Shown: positions 29,315 to 38,919 of the stretch, piece after piece
Layout: each line of letters opens with the position of its first letter
Numbering within the stretch: position 1 is the first letter of the stretch
Assembly: GCA_029237825.1 (NCBI GenBank)
Contig: JAQZBQ010000011.1
Span: 42,362 to 106,361 of the forward strand
DNA from: Bacteroidota bacterium
GTDB taxonomy: Bacteria; Bacteroidota; Bacteroidia; B-17B0; Aurantibacillaceae
DNA: 64,000 nucleotides
Direction of reading: 5' to 3'
Made by a program: the position numbers and the translations under genes
Notes under the pieces: generated by a model
The model's input: the letters and a program-made list of their open reading frames with translations, nothing else
The model's database searches: none
What the model was told of the DNA's origin: nothing

Positions 29315-31051
29315 CTAAAATAATGCGGTTAAACCGGCATGGATTTTCCCTGTCCTTAAATCAAACCCGGTATTAAATTGCCGGCCTATGACATAACTCA
29401 AATTAAAAATACCGGCTTTGGTTTCAAAATTTATTCCGGCACCAAAACTCAGTGGCGAATCCTTTAAATACCCGGTTACATTGCCATTCTCATATAAAGC
29501 ACCTTCACCAAACACAAATAAATTAGAATTTTGCTCAAACAAAAACCTGTATTCTAATGTAGGTATCACATAGGTCGAAGCATAAATGCTTTCTTCATCA
29601 AAACCTCTCAGTGTTCTTAACCCTCCAATACGAAAAAGTTCGTTTTTGTAAATTGTGTTTCCAAACACACTTCCAAACTGTGCCGCAAGTTTTACAACAT
29701 GATTTTTCACCGGGTTCAGGTATCCTGAAACAGCAGCTTCTACCTGATACTGGGAACTCTTCAAATCAATGGTTGAATAGGCCACGTCGCTGATTCTTGG
29801 ATTTCGTTTGATTTCCCGGTTACCCGCAGAACCAAGCAAGTTAATGCCAATACCTTTCCGGGGATTAAAGCGGTAATCAAATTTTTCAATCACATACCCA
29901 AGTCCGTAAGAGCGTGTAATCACGTCGGCGTATTCGGGTAATACGGTTATATTTTCCAGGCCGGTGGTCGACAAAAGGTTGGCATTGCGTTGCTTATAAA
30001 AAACTTTAATATAATTCAGCCCGCTGTAATAGTAATTTAAACCTAAACTGTTATTCACATCTAAAAAAGTACTGTCTTTCTTATAGATTTTTATATTGTA
30101 ATCTACTCCCACAGGGAGCCCACCAATGTACGGATAGATAACAGATGCTTTAAGGTCCTGCGTTTGTGTTTGCAGGCGCCGCCAGTTAATATCAAAGGTT
30201 TCTCCGTTTTTTAAAATGGCATTGACAAGCTTGATTTTTAAATCTCCGGTAAATACCGTTTTGCCTTTTTCATTCGGGAGGATCCCCACAATCCCGTCAA
30301 ACTGAGAGGCATTCTTTTTTTCGAGGAAAAGAAACATTTTATTTTGCTTATCCGTTAACTGCAAGATGGGAGGTTTTTTCTCCGTTAAAAAAGGCAGTTG
30401 CCTGATCTTTGGCGACGCTGATTTAAACACCGCAGCGTTATAAGGCATGCCGTTTTTTATCCCAAGGTAACGCAATAAAAATTTCTGGTTAACTTTTCCC
30501 GACCCTTCTGTAACCAGACTATCAAGTTTAATAAATACATTCTTCTGAATATTTAATTTCGCATTAATGCCGCTTTCCTTAAATTCAATACTATCGAGTT
30601 TCACAGAAACAAATGGGTATCCGTTGTTTTCATAATGTACGATCACACGTTCCATTAATTTTGATACGTCGTTGAAGCGAAACGGACGGTTCGTAAAAAA
30701 GCGTTCATTATACCCTACTTTACTGATAATGCCCTGATCCTTTTTTTCATACTTCAGGTTAATCCATTTATACTTTTCGCCGGCAGAAATATACGCCGTA
30801 TATACATTTGATCTGGCTATCACACTATCGGTATTGGCAGTAATAAAGCCTTCGTCAATAAGCGAAACATAAATGCGGTTGATTTCATTGAAAACAAATT
30901 CCTTTGCGGTAAACTGCTTTTTATAGTTAATCTTTTTAAAAACACTTTTCGAATCGGTGTTTACCACGGTTAAATGGTACATGGTTTGACTGGTGGCAGG
31001 AGCCACTGCGAACAGAAAAAAAAGAGAGAAATATGTAAATTTAAGTTTCAA
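29315..31051 (-). CDS. BamA/TamA-family outer-membrane protein
   Basis: 578 residues with a signal peptide (LFFLFAVAPATSQ), POTRA-like N-terminal segments (KEFVFNEINRIYVSLIDEGFITANTD; FRFNDVSKLMERVIVHYENNGYPF), and a C-terminal 16-strand-type barrel. FRIGGLRTLRGFDEES contains the LRGF loop 6 motif of the Omp85 superfamily. The last residue is Phe, as in Omp85 C-termini. It may insert or translocate outer-membrane proteins or lipids. It opens the four-gene minus-strand run and diverges from lemA. Confidence 0.83.
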   Translation of the reverse strand: MKLKFTYFSLFFLFAVAPATSQTMYHLTVVNTDSKSVFKKINYKKQFTAKEFVFNEINRIYVSLIDEGFITANTDSVIARSNVYTAYISAGEKYKWINLKYEKKDQGIISKVGYNERFFTNRPFRFNDVSKLMERVIVHYENNGYPFVSVKLDSIEFKESGINAKLNIQKNVFIKLDSLVTEGSGKVNQKFLLRYLGIKNGMPYNAAVFKSASPKIRQLPFLTEKKPPILQLTDKQNKMFLFLEKKNASQFDGIVGILPNEKGKTVFTGDLKIKLVNAILKNGETFDINWRRLQTQTQDLKASVIYPYIGGLPVGVDYNIKIYKKDSTFLDVNNSLGLNYYYSGLNYIKVFYKQRNANLLSTTGLENITVLPEYADVITRSYGLGYVIEKFDYRFNPRKGIGINLLGSAGNREIKRNPRISDVAYSTIDLKSSQYQVEAAVSGYLNPVKNHVVKLAAQFGSVFGNTIYKNELFRIGGLRTLRGFDEESIYASTYVIPTLEYRFLFEQNSNLFVFGEGALYENGNVTGYLKDSPLSFGAGINFETKAGIFNLSYVIGRQFNTGFDLRTGKIHAGLTALF

Positions 31052-31127
31052 GTGTATTAGCTTCTAAGTTAATTATTTTTACCTTCACGTTTAAATTAAC
31101 CTGTTAAAACACACATCTTAAAAACGT

Positions 31128-31718
31128 ATGAAACGCATTATTATTTTAGTAGCTCTCGGAGCAGTTGCTTTATTTGCCTTAAGTTACGGGTGCAACAAAC
31201 GCAATAGCTTTGTTGATTTAAATGAAAACGTTATTTCGCAATGGCACCAGGTTGAAAGTCAATACCAACGCCGTGTTGACCTCATTCCTAATATCGTTAA
31301 AACTGTAGAAGCAGAAGCTAACTTCGAAAAATCAACCCTTACCGCGGTTGTGGAAGCACGCGCAAAAGCAACTCAGGTAACTATAGATCCATCTAACATG
31401 ACTCCTGAAAAGATGGAGCAGTTTAAACAGGTTCAGGGAGAATTATCGTCCGCCATCTCAAGGTTACTGGTGGTTTCTGAAAATTATCCGAATTTAAAGT
31501 CCAGTCAGGGATTCAGCGAATTACGCGTAGAACTTGAAGGTTGTGAAAACCGCATTGCCGTTGAACGGATGAAATACAATGATGCTGTTAGGACATTTAA
31601 CGCCAGCATCAAAAAAATTCCGGGTAGCCTGTTCGCCTGGGGTTATAAAGATGCCGCTTATTTTGAGGCGGAAGCCGGTGCTGAAAAAGCGCCAAAAGTT
31701 GACATCAACATAAAATAA
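31128..31718 (+). CDS. LemA family protein
   Basis: 196 residues: a membrane anchor with a Cys (ALSYGCNKRN), then the LemA helical-bundle opening NENVISQWHQVESQYQRRVDLIPNIVKTVEAEANFEKSTLTAV. LemA proteins are membrane-anchored and often sit beside TPM proteins, as here. Their biochemical role is unsettled. It starts a three-gene unit, with the TPM gene 1 bp behind its stop. Confidence 0.92.
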   Translation: MKRIIILVALGAVALFALSYGCNKRNSFVDLNENVISQWHQVESQYQRRVDLIPNIVKTVEAEANFEKSTLTAVVEARAKATQVTIDPSNMTPEKMEQFKQVQGELSSAISRLLVVSENYPNLKSSQGFSELRVELEGCENRIAVERMKYNDAVRTFNASIKKIPGSLFAWGYKDAAYFEAEAGAEKAPKVDINIK

Positions 31719-31719
31719 G

Positions 31720-32154
31720 ATGCTTTTTAAGAAGAAATTACTGTCTTCTGATGAAGAAGCCCGGCTGATTAAAGCCATTCACGATGCTGAAAAGAAAACC
31801 TCGGGCGAGATACGCGTGCACATTGAAGAAACCTGTACAGGCGATACGCTGGAAGCCTGCAAGAAAATGTTTACTGATCTGAAAATGGATCAAACCAAAG
31901 ACCGGAATGGTATTTTATTTTTTCTTGCTGTTGAGTCGCGCGGTTTTGCTGTATGGGGTGATGAAGGCATTCATAAAAAGGTAACCGATGAGTTTTGGCA
32001 TCACCTTACCGATTGTGCCATCGGTTATTTTAAAAAAGGCGACCTAATTTCCGGGCTCGAAAAATCAGTTGAAATGTGCGGCGAAAAACTGCAGTTGTAT
32101 TTTCCTTTGGAACATGACGACAAAGACGAACTCTCAAACGAAATTTCTTATTAG
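31720..32154 (+). CDS. TPM domain protein
   Basis: 144 residues with one TPM (YgcG-type) domain: LSSDEEARLIKAIHDAEKKTSGEIRVHIE, then GILFFLAVESRGFAVWGDEGIHKKV and a C-terminal helical region. No signal peptide is evident, so it may be cytoplasmic or partner the secreted TPM protein. It lies between lemA (1 bp) and the second TPM gene (TTG start directly after its stop). Confidence 0.85.
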   Translation: MLFKKKLLSSDEEARLIKAIHDAEKKTSGEIRVHIEETCTGDTLEACKKMFTDLKMDQTKDRNGILFFLAVESRGFAVWGDEGIHKKVTDEFWHHLTDCAIGYFKKGDLISGLEKSVEMCGEKLQLYFPLEHDDKDELSNEISY

Positions 32155-32919
32155 TTGAAAAAAATACTTCTGATACTTCAGTGTTGCCTCTTCCTGATGA
32201 CTGGATGGGCGCAGGTTCCCGAAAGGCCTAGCCCTGAACGTTTATACAATAACCTTTCAAAGGAGTTTCCAAACTTTTTGTCAGCACAGGAAGCTTCCCA
32301 GCTTGAACAGATGCTTCAGGACTTCAGCCTCGAAACCTCTAACCAAATCTGTATTGTTATTGTGGATGATCTCAATGGCATGGATCAATCTTCCTTCGCT
32401 GTTGAAATACTGAATAAATGGGGTGTTGGCCAAAAAGGAAAAAATAATGGTGTGGTTATTTTAGTTAAGCCTACCGGGAACGCTGGCCAACGTAACCTTT
32501 TCATTTCAGTAGGTTATGGCCTCGAAGGCGCCATTACCGATTTGCAGACCAAACATATCCGCGAAAACCAGATTGTTCCATACTTTAAAGAGCAACGTTA
32601 TTACGAAGGACTGGAAGCCGGATGCCAGGCATTGATGTTGGCGGCAAAAGGAGAATATAACGAGAAAAACCAACCGAAAGGCTCCGCCCTGGAAAATTTC
32701 GTGAGAGACCATCCCTTGCTTTTTTTCCTGTTCGTACTTATTGTTGTATTTATCTTCTTTAAAAGTGGCGGCGGACGAGGTGGCAGGGGCATGACCTATT
32801 TTGGTGGAGGCTCTGCATTTGGTGGCTTCGGAGGATTCGGTGGGGGCGGTGGCGGTTCATCATTTGGAGGATTCGGCGGCGGTTCAGGTGGTGGTGGTGG
32901 TTCAGGTGGTAATTGGTAA
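32155..32919 (+). CDS. TPM domain protein with membrane anchor and Gly-rich tail
   Basis: 254 residues starting at TTG 32155, directly after the previous stop. A signal peptide (ILLILQCCLFLMTGWAQ) is followed by a TPM domain (LSAQEASQLEQMLQDFSLETSNQICIVIVDDL; ISVGYGLEGAITDLQTKHIRENQIVPYFKE), one membrane helix (~185-203) and a tail that is almost only Gly, Ser and Phe. This is the YgcG/TPM_phosphatase arrangement and works with LemA, inferred from the fixed neighbourhood. Confidence 0.88.
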   Translation: MKKILLILQCCLFLMTGWAQVPERPSPERLYNNLSKEFPNFLSAQEASQLEQMLQDFSLETSNQICIVIVDDLNGMDQSSFAVEILNKWGVGQKGKNNGVVILVKPTGNAGQRNLFISVGYGLEGAITDLQTKHIRENQIVPYFKEQRYYEGLEAGCQALMLAAKGEYNEKNQPKGSALENFVRDHPLLFFLFVLIVVFIFFKSGGGRGGRGMTYFGGGSAFGGFGGFGGGGGGSSFGGFGGGSGGGGGSGGNW

Positions 32920-32955
32920 CCGAAAAATTGTATATTTATATTTCAAAACCAATAC

Positions 32956-34053
32956 ATGAATAAATTTTTACTCCTTATTTGTTTCTTCAGTGTGATTATA
33001 ATGGAAGCTCAGATTTCCATTACATCCACCAATATGCCTGTAAGCGGTGATACGTGTCGTTTCAGTAAAGCCAGCCTCACCAGCCTGGGTGATTATATTT
33101 CCAGCGGGCCAAACTGGGTTTGGGATTTCAGCACACTGGATTCTACCGGGCAGGATGTGCGTAAATTTGTACCCTCCTCAGCAACACCTTACTCAATTTA
33201 CTTCTATGCCAAGTTTGGCGAAAAAACAATGGATTCTGTGCCAATTCCCGCTATACCGGGTATGCCAGGCATCTCCATGAAAAACATCTATTCCTTTTAC
33301 CGGAAAAACGGGGCCGCCTCGTTTAACTCAGAAGGCCTTGGGATCACAATTTCGGGTGCACCTGTAGGTTCTACGGCCCAGGGTTTCGATTACGATGAAC
33401 TCTACTTGTTCCCGCTGAATTACATGGATCACGATTCCACCACATTTCGTTTTTCTACCCCAAGTTTTTCAGCAGTTCCTTTTGCCTATAAAAAACATGG
33501 CTACCGCATAACTGATGTGGATGGTTACGGAACAATTACTACGCCTTATGGCACAGAAGCCTGTATCAGGGTTGTAACTACGCAATATGCCACAGATACC
33601 ATTATCATCAACGCCATTCCCGCACCTTTTAATAAAATTTCTTTTCCAAACCATGTACGGAGCTACCAGTGGTTAACGCTTACCGAAAAAATACCATACC
33701 TGGAAATCACAGGCAATATGGTGTTTGGAAACTTCGTACCTACCCAGGCACGGTACAAAGACAAGAAAAGAAATTTTGTTGGAATCAAAGAAGAGGAGTT
33801 AAATCTCATGTTGTCGGTTTTTCCAAATCCTTCCACAAATGAAATTACCATCATCACTCCAAAGCTGGATGGTACGGTCGATGCGCAAATCACTGATTTA
33901 AGCGGGAAAAATGTACTTCAAAAAACGCTTACCGAAAACCCAATGATTGCTAACCGGCATTCACTGGATGTTTCTTCGCTTGCTAAAGGATTCTACATCT
34001 TAAATCTGTCAAATAACTCAGGCAAACAATCCTTAAAAATTTCCATACAATAG
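32956..34053 (+). CDS. T9SS type A sorting domain secreted protein
   Basis: 365 residues. Signal peptide FLLLICFFSVIIMEAQ; the middle is a beta-rich domain without a family that I recognise (GDTCRFSKASLTSLGDYISSGPNWVWDF...); the last ~85 residues are a T9SS sorting domain (LSVFPNPSTNEITIITP to SLAKGFYILNLSNNSGKQSLKISIQ). It would cross the outer membrane by the type IX system and be surface-bound or released. It follows the TPM gene by 36 bp. Confidence 0.8.
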   Translation: MNKFLLLICFFSVIIMEAQISITSTNMPVSGDTCRFSKASLTSLGDYISSGPNWVWDFSTLDSTGQDVRKFVPSSATPYSIYFYAKFGEKTMDSVPIPAIPGMPGISMKNIYSFYRKNGAASFNSEGLGITISGAPVGSTAQGFDYDELYLFPLNYMDHDSTTFRFSTPSFSAVPFAYKKHGYRITDVDGYGTITTPYGTEACIRVVTTQYATDTIIINAIPAPFNKISFPNHVRSYQWLTLTEKIPYLEITGNMVFGNFVPTQARYKDKKRNFVGIKEEELNLMLSVFPNPSTNEITIITPKLDGTVDAQITDLSGKNVLQKTLTENPMIANRHSLDVSSLAKGFYILNLSNNSGKQSLKISIQ

Positions 34054-34111
34054 TTTTGTATGATCAATAAATCAATTATTTTTACCACGTTAATTTAAAA
34101 TCCAATTATTT

Positions 34112-34459
34112 ATGAGTTCTCACCACGATCATGATCACCACTCACACGAAGCAAAACCAGTTGCCTTTCGTACTCCTTTAATTTTAGCACTGGTTACAGT
34201 ACTGCTTATTTTGCTGGCTGTAAGTACCTGCGATAAAGGTCATGGTTGCTGTGAAGACGGTGAGAAATGTGAGCAATCCTGCGATGCAAAACACGAAGCA
34301 CACGGTGAACATGGTGCGCCAAAAGAACATACTGCCGTACATGACCCTGAGGAGGATGTGGTTACTGAAAAAGCAGCCACGGTTGCTGATTCAATCATGA
34401 AAACCGATGAAACAAAAACTGCAGCTCCGGCTCACGCAGAGGAACATACCTCACATTAA
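34112..34459 (+). CDS. Small His- and Cys-rich single-span membrane protein
   Basis: 115 residues. The N-terminal tail is a metal-binding-looking run with seven His in the first 13 residues, one membrane helix follows (TPLILALVTVLLILLAVST), then CDKGHGCCEDGEKCEQSCD with five Cys, and a long His/Glu/Ala tail. No family recognised; the composition suggests divalent-metal binding on both sides of the membrane, which is inference. It ends at a strong terminator and starts 58 bp after the T9SS gene. Confidence 0.65.
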   Translation: MSSHHDHDHHSHEAKPVAFRTPLILALVTVLLILLAVSTCDKGHGCCEDGEKCEQSCDAKHEAHGEHGAPKEHTAVHDPEEDVVTEKAATVADSIMKTDETKTAAPAHAEEHTSH

Positions 34460-34477
34460 GCAATTAATACTAAAAAC

Positions 34478-34502
34478 AAAACCCTGCCACGCGCAGGGTT
34501 TT
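34478..34502 (+). terminator. Intrinsic terminator
   Basis: AAAACCCTGC and GCAGGGTTTT form a perfect 10-bp stem around a 5-nt loop, followed by more T, 18 bp after the His-rich gene. Confidence 0.88.
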
Positions 34503-34604
34503 TTATTTAAGAAAAGTGTCAATGCCGCGGGGCGGTACAAATGCTTTTATGAAACCGGTTCTTAGAAAAAATCGGCGCGGCCTTCGGAAACAGGGTGCTA
34601 TAAT

Positions 34605-35258
34605 CTACCGTATCCTATAAACGATACCAAAATGGAAAACATCCAATTGATACCCCAACGCCGCTTCACAATACAGCGCCATGTTTTTATACACATAGTA
34701 TTTTGCTGTAGCACTTATTCCCGCAGCTACCGTGTAGCTTGGCGCTTGAGCGGAACGAACCTGATCATTTATCGTTATCTGGTGATACGCTTTTGATCGC
34801 ACCCCTAAAATATATCCCGAGCATAAGTCAAATTTGTTCTTTATAAACCAACGGTTATGATGGGAAAGGCGGGCAGCAATCAAAACGCTGTACCAGTTTT
34901 TCTGTACAGCTTGGTTGTTCCATTCCAGGCTTTTCGATCCCATAAAACCCGAAACAAACCCTCCGATACCCCAGCAAACCTCACTCGTTTGCTTAAAACA
35001 ATAGTCAACTCCCAAAAATAAATTCGGACTTTTTGAATAGTGGTTATATCCACCTGTAACATACTTTGGATCCAAATGACGGCTGAGCGCGCCCGAACCG
35101 GCCAGAATAACCACATCCCCTTTCTGGTAACTGGGATTTACCCACGGATTTTGTGCCCTCGCAGCCGTCAGCAATCCCAATGCTGCCAAGAACAATACAA
35201 TCCGGCAGCACCTTAGATACAGCAAGCCTGCCGGGAATGTCCATGTTGTTACTTTCAT
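34605..35258 (-). CDS. Outer-membrane beta-barrel protein of unknown function
   Basis: 217 residues from ATG 35258, with a long signal peptide (RIVLFLAALGLLTAARAQ). The rest is alternating-strand barrel sequence (NLFLGVDYCFKQTSEVCWGIGGFVSG; GYILGVRSKAYHQIT; ALYCEAALGYQLDVFHFGIVYRIR) ending in the basic-aromatic C-terminus of outer-membrane proteins. PagL-like lipid A deacylation was considered but I cannot find its catalytic His-Ser. An in-frame start at 35303 would add 15 residues before the signal peptide and is rejected. Confidence 0.65.
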   Translation of the reverse strand: MKVTTWTFPAGLLYLRCCRIVLFLAALGLLTAARAQNPWVNPSYQKGDVVILAGSGALSRHLDPKYVTGGYNHYSKSPNLFLGVDYCFKQTSEVCWGIGGFVSGFMGSKSLEWNNQAVQKNWYSVLIAARLSHHNRWFIKNKFDLCSGYILGVRSKAYHQITINDQVRSAQAPSYTVAAGISATAKYYVYKNMALYCEAALGYQLDVFHFGIVYRIR

Positions 35259-35318
35259 CTTACAAATTACAAATAGTGTTGTGACAATACTAAAATACCA
35301 CATTATTTTGGCATGTCA

Positions 35319-36713
35319 TCATCTTAACTGATAGTTTAAAGAACCATCATTATGTATGAGTTCAATAACGGTTTGAATGAATTTCAATTTATATTCAACG
35401 AGTTTAAGTTCTGCTTCCAGCCACTTATTCTCACGAGCGTTCAAAAGAAATAATGAACTTTCGCCATTTGTAAACTTCAATCGCTCCGCTTCCACTAATA
35501 ATTTGCAATAGTTTGACGACTTTTCGGCGTTCATAATTTGTTGGACTGTAATTTCCAGAGTTTGAATAATAGTTTGTCGCTTAAACGATATCTCATTTTG
35601 TTTATTCAACTGTTCAAGAGAATTGGTTTCGCCCTGGATAACCGCCATACGGTATTCATTTAGTGATTTTCTAACAAATAGAGGAAATGAAAATGTTGCC
35701 CCCCATTTGTAATTGTTTTGATTAAAATAGGATATTCCGTTGTCTGGAGCTGCCGACAAAAAATTATAATTCACAGTCAATACTGGTTTAATCATCTCCC
35801 GTTTAAACCGTGATTCAATATTCAAAATATTTTGCTTAGCATTATATTGAGTCAATTCAGGATTGATCGTGTTGGCCGCTAATAGCATGGTGAAATTATT
35901 TTTACACAAATCATATACCTGCTCAATACTGTCTGTTATCGTAAACGGCAGCGAAGCGTCTGGCGATTTACTTTTAAAAAACACGTTGAGCTGGTTGCTG
36001 TATTTTGAACGCTCTACTTCGCTGGCTTGCTTGTCGAGTTGCCTCGACTGGTAGTAAATGGCAGCTTCAATCGTATCAACCGCCGGGCGTTCTCCTGCAA
36101 TGGATAGTGCGTTGATTCCATTTAACCGTTCCTTTGCCAGGCGTTCGAAATACCTGAAAAGCGAATTAACTTTAAGCGTATATATATAATTAAAATAACT
36201 CAGTGAAGAGGCATAGAGTAAATCGTTCATTTGGATTTTCTCCTCCGCATTATAAAACTCAGCATAATACCTTCCCTTCAACAAATCGGTGCGCCGTTTA
36301 TCAATTACCAGTCCCTGAAGGAGATTCGCTTCAACCCCTAAATAGGGCAACCCTGCAACAGGTGTAACTTTCTCGGGATTCAAGAATGGCCCACTGCCAT
36401 ATTGATAGCCTGCTTTCAGGTAATGTGACGAAAACACAGGTTGCTTAATCTCTGCAAAAGCAGCTGTATAATAATTTTTATTCTCAAAATGCTTGTTTTC
36501 AATCAAACTACTGATAACGGGATCGTAACTTCCCCTGGCCGCTTTATATTGTGCAACACCTAACTCCCGAACGTTAGATGCTTTCCCGGCAAGTGGATTG
36601 TTTGCCTTTACGTTTTCAATGAAATCATTATACGTTATGCCCTGCTGTGAATAAAGGGATAGCGAACACAACAATGCAATATAAATTAAATAACTATTTA
36701 ATATCCTTCTCAT
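35319..36713 (-). CDS. TolC-like outer-membrane efflux protein
   Basis: 464 residues with a signal peptide (LIYIALLCSLSLYSQ) and two long coiled-coil repeats typical of TolC/OEP (RYYAEFYNAEEKIQMNDLLYASSLSYFNYIYTLKVNSLFRYF; KLLVEAERLKFTNGESSLFLLNARENKWLEAELKLVEYKLK). It forms the outer-membrane end of a tripartite export channel. Its start overlaps the end of the membrane-adaptor fusion gene by 20 bp, so the two are translationally coupled and should form one pump. Confidence 0.85.
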   Translation of the reverse strand: MRRILNSYLIYIALLCSLSLYSQQGITYNDFIENVKANNPLAGKASNVRELGVAQYKAARGSYDPVISSLIENKHFENKNYYTAAFAEIKQPVFSSHYLKAGYQYGSGPFLNPEKVTPVAGLPYLGVEANLLQGLVIDKRRTDLLKGRYYAEFYNAEEKIQMNDLLYASSLSYFNYIYTLKVNSLFRYFERLAKERLNGINALSIAGERPAVDTIEAAIYYQSRQLDKQASEVERSKYSNQLNVFFKSKSPDASLPFTITDSIEQVYDLCKNNFTMLLAANTINPELTQYNAKQNILNIESRFKREMIKPVLTVNYNFLSAAPDNGISYFNQNNYKWGATFSFPLFVRKSLNEYRMAVIQGETNSLEQLNKQNEISFKRQTIIQTLEITVQQIMNAEKSSNYCKLLVEAERLKFTNGESSLFLLNARENKWLEAELKLVEYKLKFIQTVIELIHNDGSLNYQLR

Positions 36714-38919
36714 GGATTGGATTGTAAGGTTTATAAAATTCAGGGGGGAAGCCGTTTACTTTTCGCCATAACTCATATATGACAGGAACATTTCTCAGCA
36801 AAGCGAACCCTTTGCAACCGCCTCCGATTTGAATCGCCTCCGGCCATGATTGGTTTTTACTAACAGCCAATACCCTGAATTTTCCGTTTGGCGATATAAC
36901 CCTGTCAAATGAAACAATTTCTGCGGTAAAACTTCCGTAACTCATTCCTGGCCATCCTGAAAAAACAAATGCCGGCCAGCCATCAAAAATAAGTTGAACT
37001 TCCTGCCCTTTTTGTATAAGCGGAAGATCAACCGGTTCTATGTACAATTCTACTGCCTGCTCTTTGGTTTCAGGAGCAATATTACACAGCACGCCCCCTT
37101 CTTTCACTATTTCGCCCACTCCCTGAATTGCCATATTATGTATGTAACCATCCTGAGGCGCCAGCACATAATAATAACTGCTCCGTAATGAATAATTAGA
37201 CAGCTGGTTTTGCAATTTGCTCAGCGATCCTTCGCCGTCGTAAAACAACGACATGGTACTGAACTTTTCCGATTCTGCTTTCATCAACTTCTCGTTGTAT
37301 TCCTGAACCGTTGATTGGAGGTCAAGTTCCGCGTTTATAACTTCACTCTTTGTCGCTATAAATTTGTTTTCAGCAGATATCTTCTTTGCAAAGGCCTCCT
37401 GCATCTTTACTTTACGGTTTTCCAGTTCAGTTCTTGAGATAACGCCTTTTGTTAACAGTTCCTCAAAACGCTTCATCTGTTCTTCGGCCACTTTATAGTT
37501 ATTCTGCGAAGCAACCACATCTGCACTATCCGCACTTAGCTTTGCTTTGGCTTGTTGAACTTTATTTTTTACCTGCTCTGTTTTCAACCTGAGGGCTTTG
37601 TTCAAAGCATCTATTTGCCTGTTAACCGCGTCAATTTTACTAGAGTACGATTGCAACGTCACTTCTTTTGCTTTTACCTGCGACTCCGACCGCTGAATAA
37701 GCAGGGAATCCATATACTCTTCTTTCACTTCTGAAATAAATGCGATGGTGTCATTCCGTTTTACGTATTGCCCATCGTTTATAAACCATTTCTCAATTCT
37801 TCCTGCTATTCGGGAAGTAACCTGTTGCGGCTTATTTTCAGGATTCAGCACACTTACCTGGCCCGACATCTTTATGCTTTGGGTCCAGGGAAGAAACAAA
37901 ATTATCAAGCAAGAAATTAGTACAGTGTATATGATCCATCGCAAAATTTTAGGATAGGAATATTTATAAATCTTACTATCAATTTCTTGTGTGGTGCCCT
38001 TTGCAGAATTTAAAAAGGAATAGTTCGGGTTACTTTTAAATAGCAATTCAATTTTATATAACGCAGTTATGATATCATAACATGTTCCTAAACTGCCCAC
38101 GAGTTTTTCAACCGAATTAATTACTAAAAGAATGATAATTTCAGAAGCTACAAACTGGCCGATATTCAGCTCTCCTATTTGCACAAGATAGGTTCCCAGA
38201 AAAAGAAGAACACTAATAAAGAACAGTTTAAAAAAGAGGATGCCTTTATATTGACTTTCAAAGGTTTTATAGTACCGCTTCCGGTATTTCAAATAATCGC
38301 TTAATTCATCGTTTAATCGCGATTCCGTCATTTCACCGGCTTTGAGTGAATCAAATATCCGGTATTTTTGGGTAGAGGTATCTATATTGGCTTCCTGAGC
38401 CTTCTTACCATAGTAAGAAACGATCAGATAAAATACAAAACCCAGAAATACAGAAAAGATCATAAACCAACTGCTGTAGGCCGGCAGAAGCAATAATCCA
38501 AAAATGATACTGATTACTGAGAAGGAAAATTCAAGTAATATTTTTCCAATACCTTTTTGAAGGGTTACTACTTCAAAAAAATGGGCAATCTTATCTTTTA
38601 GCTCAATAGACCCTTCTGGCAGCTTTGAAACGGATCCGGTTAAATTACAAAATACATTTTCCTGGATCGTTTCGTTAAGCCGCATTTGCCACAGTTGAAG
38701 TACCCCGATAAAAAAGGTAACCAGAATGGTTAATACACTCAATAAGGTTAACGATGCCGAAAAGCGCCCTGCCATCGTATAGGTTATAATCCCTTGAATG
38801 GTTAAAGGAATTGTGATATACAGCACACCCTGTAAAATGGAGAGCGCATAAATATTGTAAATGGTCTTGCGTTCCTTAGCTAGCCAGTTAAATAACAGGC
38901 GAGTTTTGTCGTTGATCAT
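36694..38919 (-). CDS. Fusion of ABC type-1 exporter membrane domain with HlyD adaptor, no ATPase
   Basis: 741 residues. Residues ~20-285 carry six hydrophobic helices (23-44, 56-76, 126-146, 150-171, 227-247, 255-275) with the look of an ABC type-1 exporter membrane domain. Where the nucleotide-binding domain should begin (~290) the chain instead enters a further helix (327-346) and an HlyD adaptor: lipoyl-like SGQVSVLNPENKPQQVTSRIAGRIEKWFINDGQYVKRND, a long coiled coil (~400-550), and VLAPQDGYIHNMAIQGVGEIVKEGGVL. I find no Walker A, Walker B or ABC signature. It overlaps CutA-like (4 bp) and TolC-like (20 bp) genes. An ATPase could be supplied elsewhere, or the domain may have lost transport activity. 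Confidence 0.8.
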   Translation of the reverse strand: MINDKTRLLFNWLAKERKTIYNIYALSILQGVLYITIPLTIQGIITYTMAGRFSASLTLLSVLTILVTFFIGVLQLWQMRLNETIQENVFCNLTGSVSKLPEGSIELKDKIAHFFEVVTLQKGIGKILLEFSFSVISIIFGLLLLPAYSSWFMIFSVFLGFVFYLIVSYYGKKAQEANIDTSTQKYRIFDSLKAGEMTESRLNDELSDYLKYRKRYYKTFESQYKGILFFKLFFISVLLFLGTYLVQIGELNIGQFVASEIIILLVINSVEKLVGSLGTCYDIITALYKIELLFKSNPNYSFLNSAKGTTQEIDSKIYKYSYPKILRWIIYTVLISCLIILFLPWTQSIKMSGQVSVLNPENKPQQVTSRIAGRIEKWFINDGQYVKRNDTIAFISEVKEEYMDSLLIQRSESQVKAKEVTLQSYSSKIDAVNRQIDALNKALRLKTEQVKNKVQQAKAKLSADSADVVASQNNYKVAEEQMKRFEELLTKGVISRTELENRKVKMQEAFAKKISAENKFIATKSEVINAELDLQSTVQEYNEKLMKAESEKFSTMSLFYDGEGSLSKLQNQLSNYSLRSSYYYVLAPQDGYIHNMAIQGVGEIVKEGGVLCNIAPETKEQAVELYIEPVDLPLIQKGQEVQLIFDGWPAFVFSGWPGMSYGSFTAEIVSFDRVISPNGKFRVLAVSKNQSWPEAIQIGGGCKGFALLRNVPVIYELWRKVNGFPPEFYKPYNPIHEKDIK

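Noticed and set aside
34605..35258. PagL-type lipid A deacylase
   Set aside because: The barrel is plausible, but the catalytic His-Ser pattern was not found.
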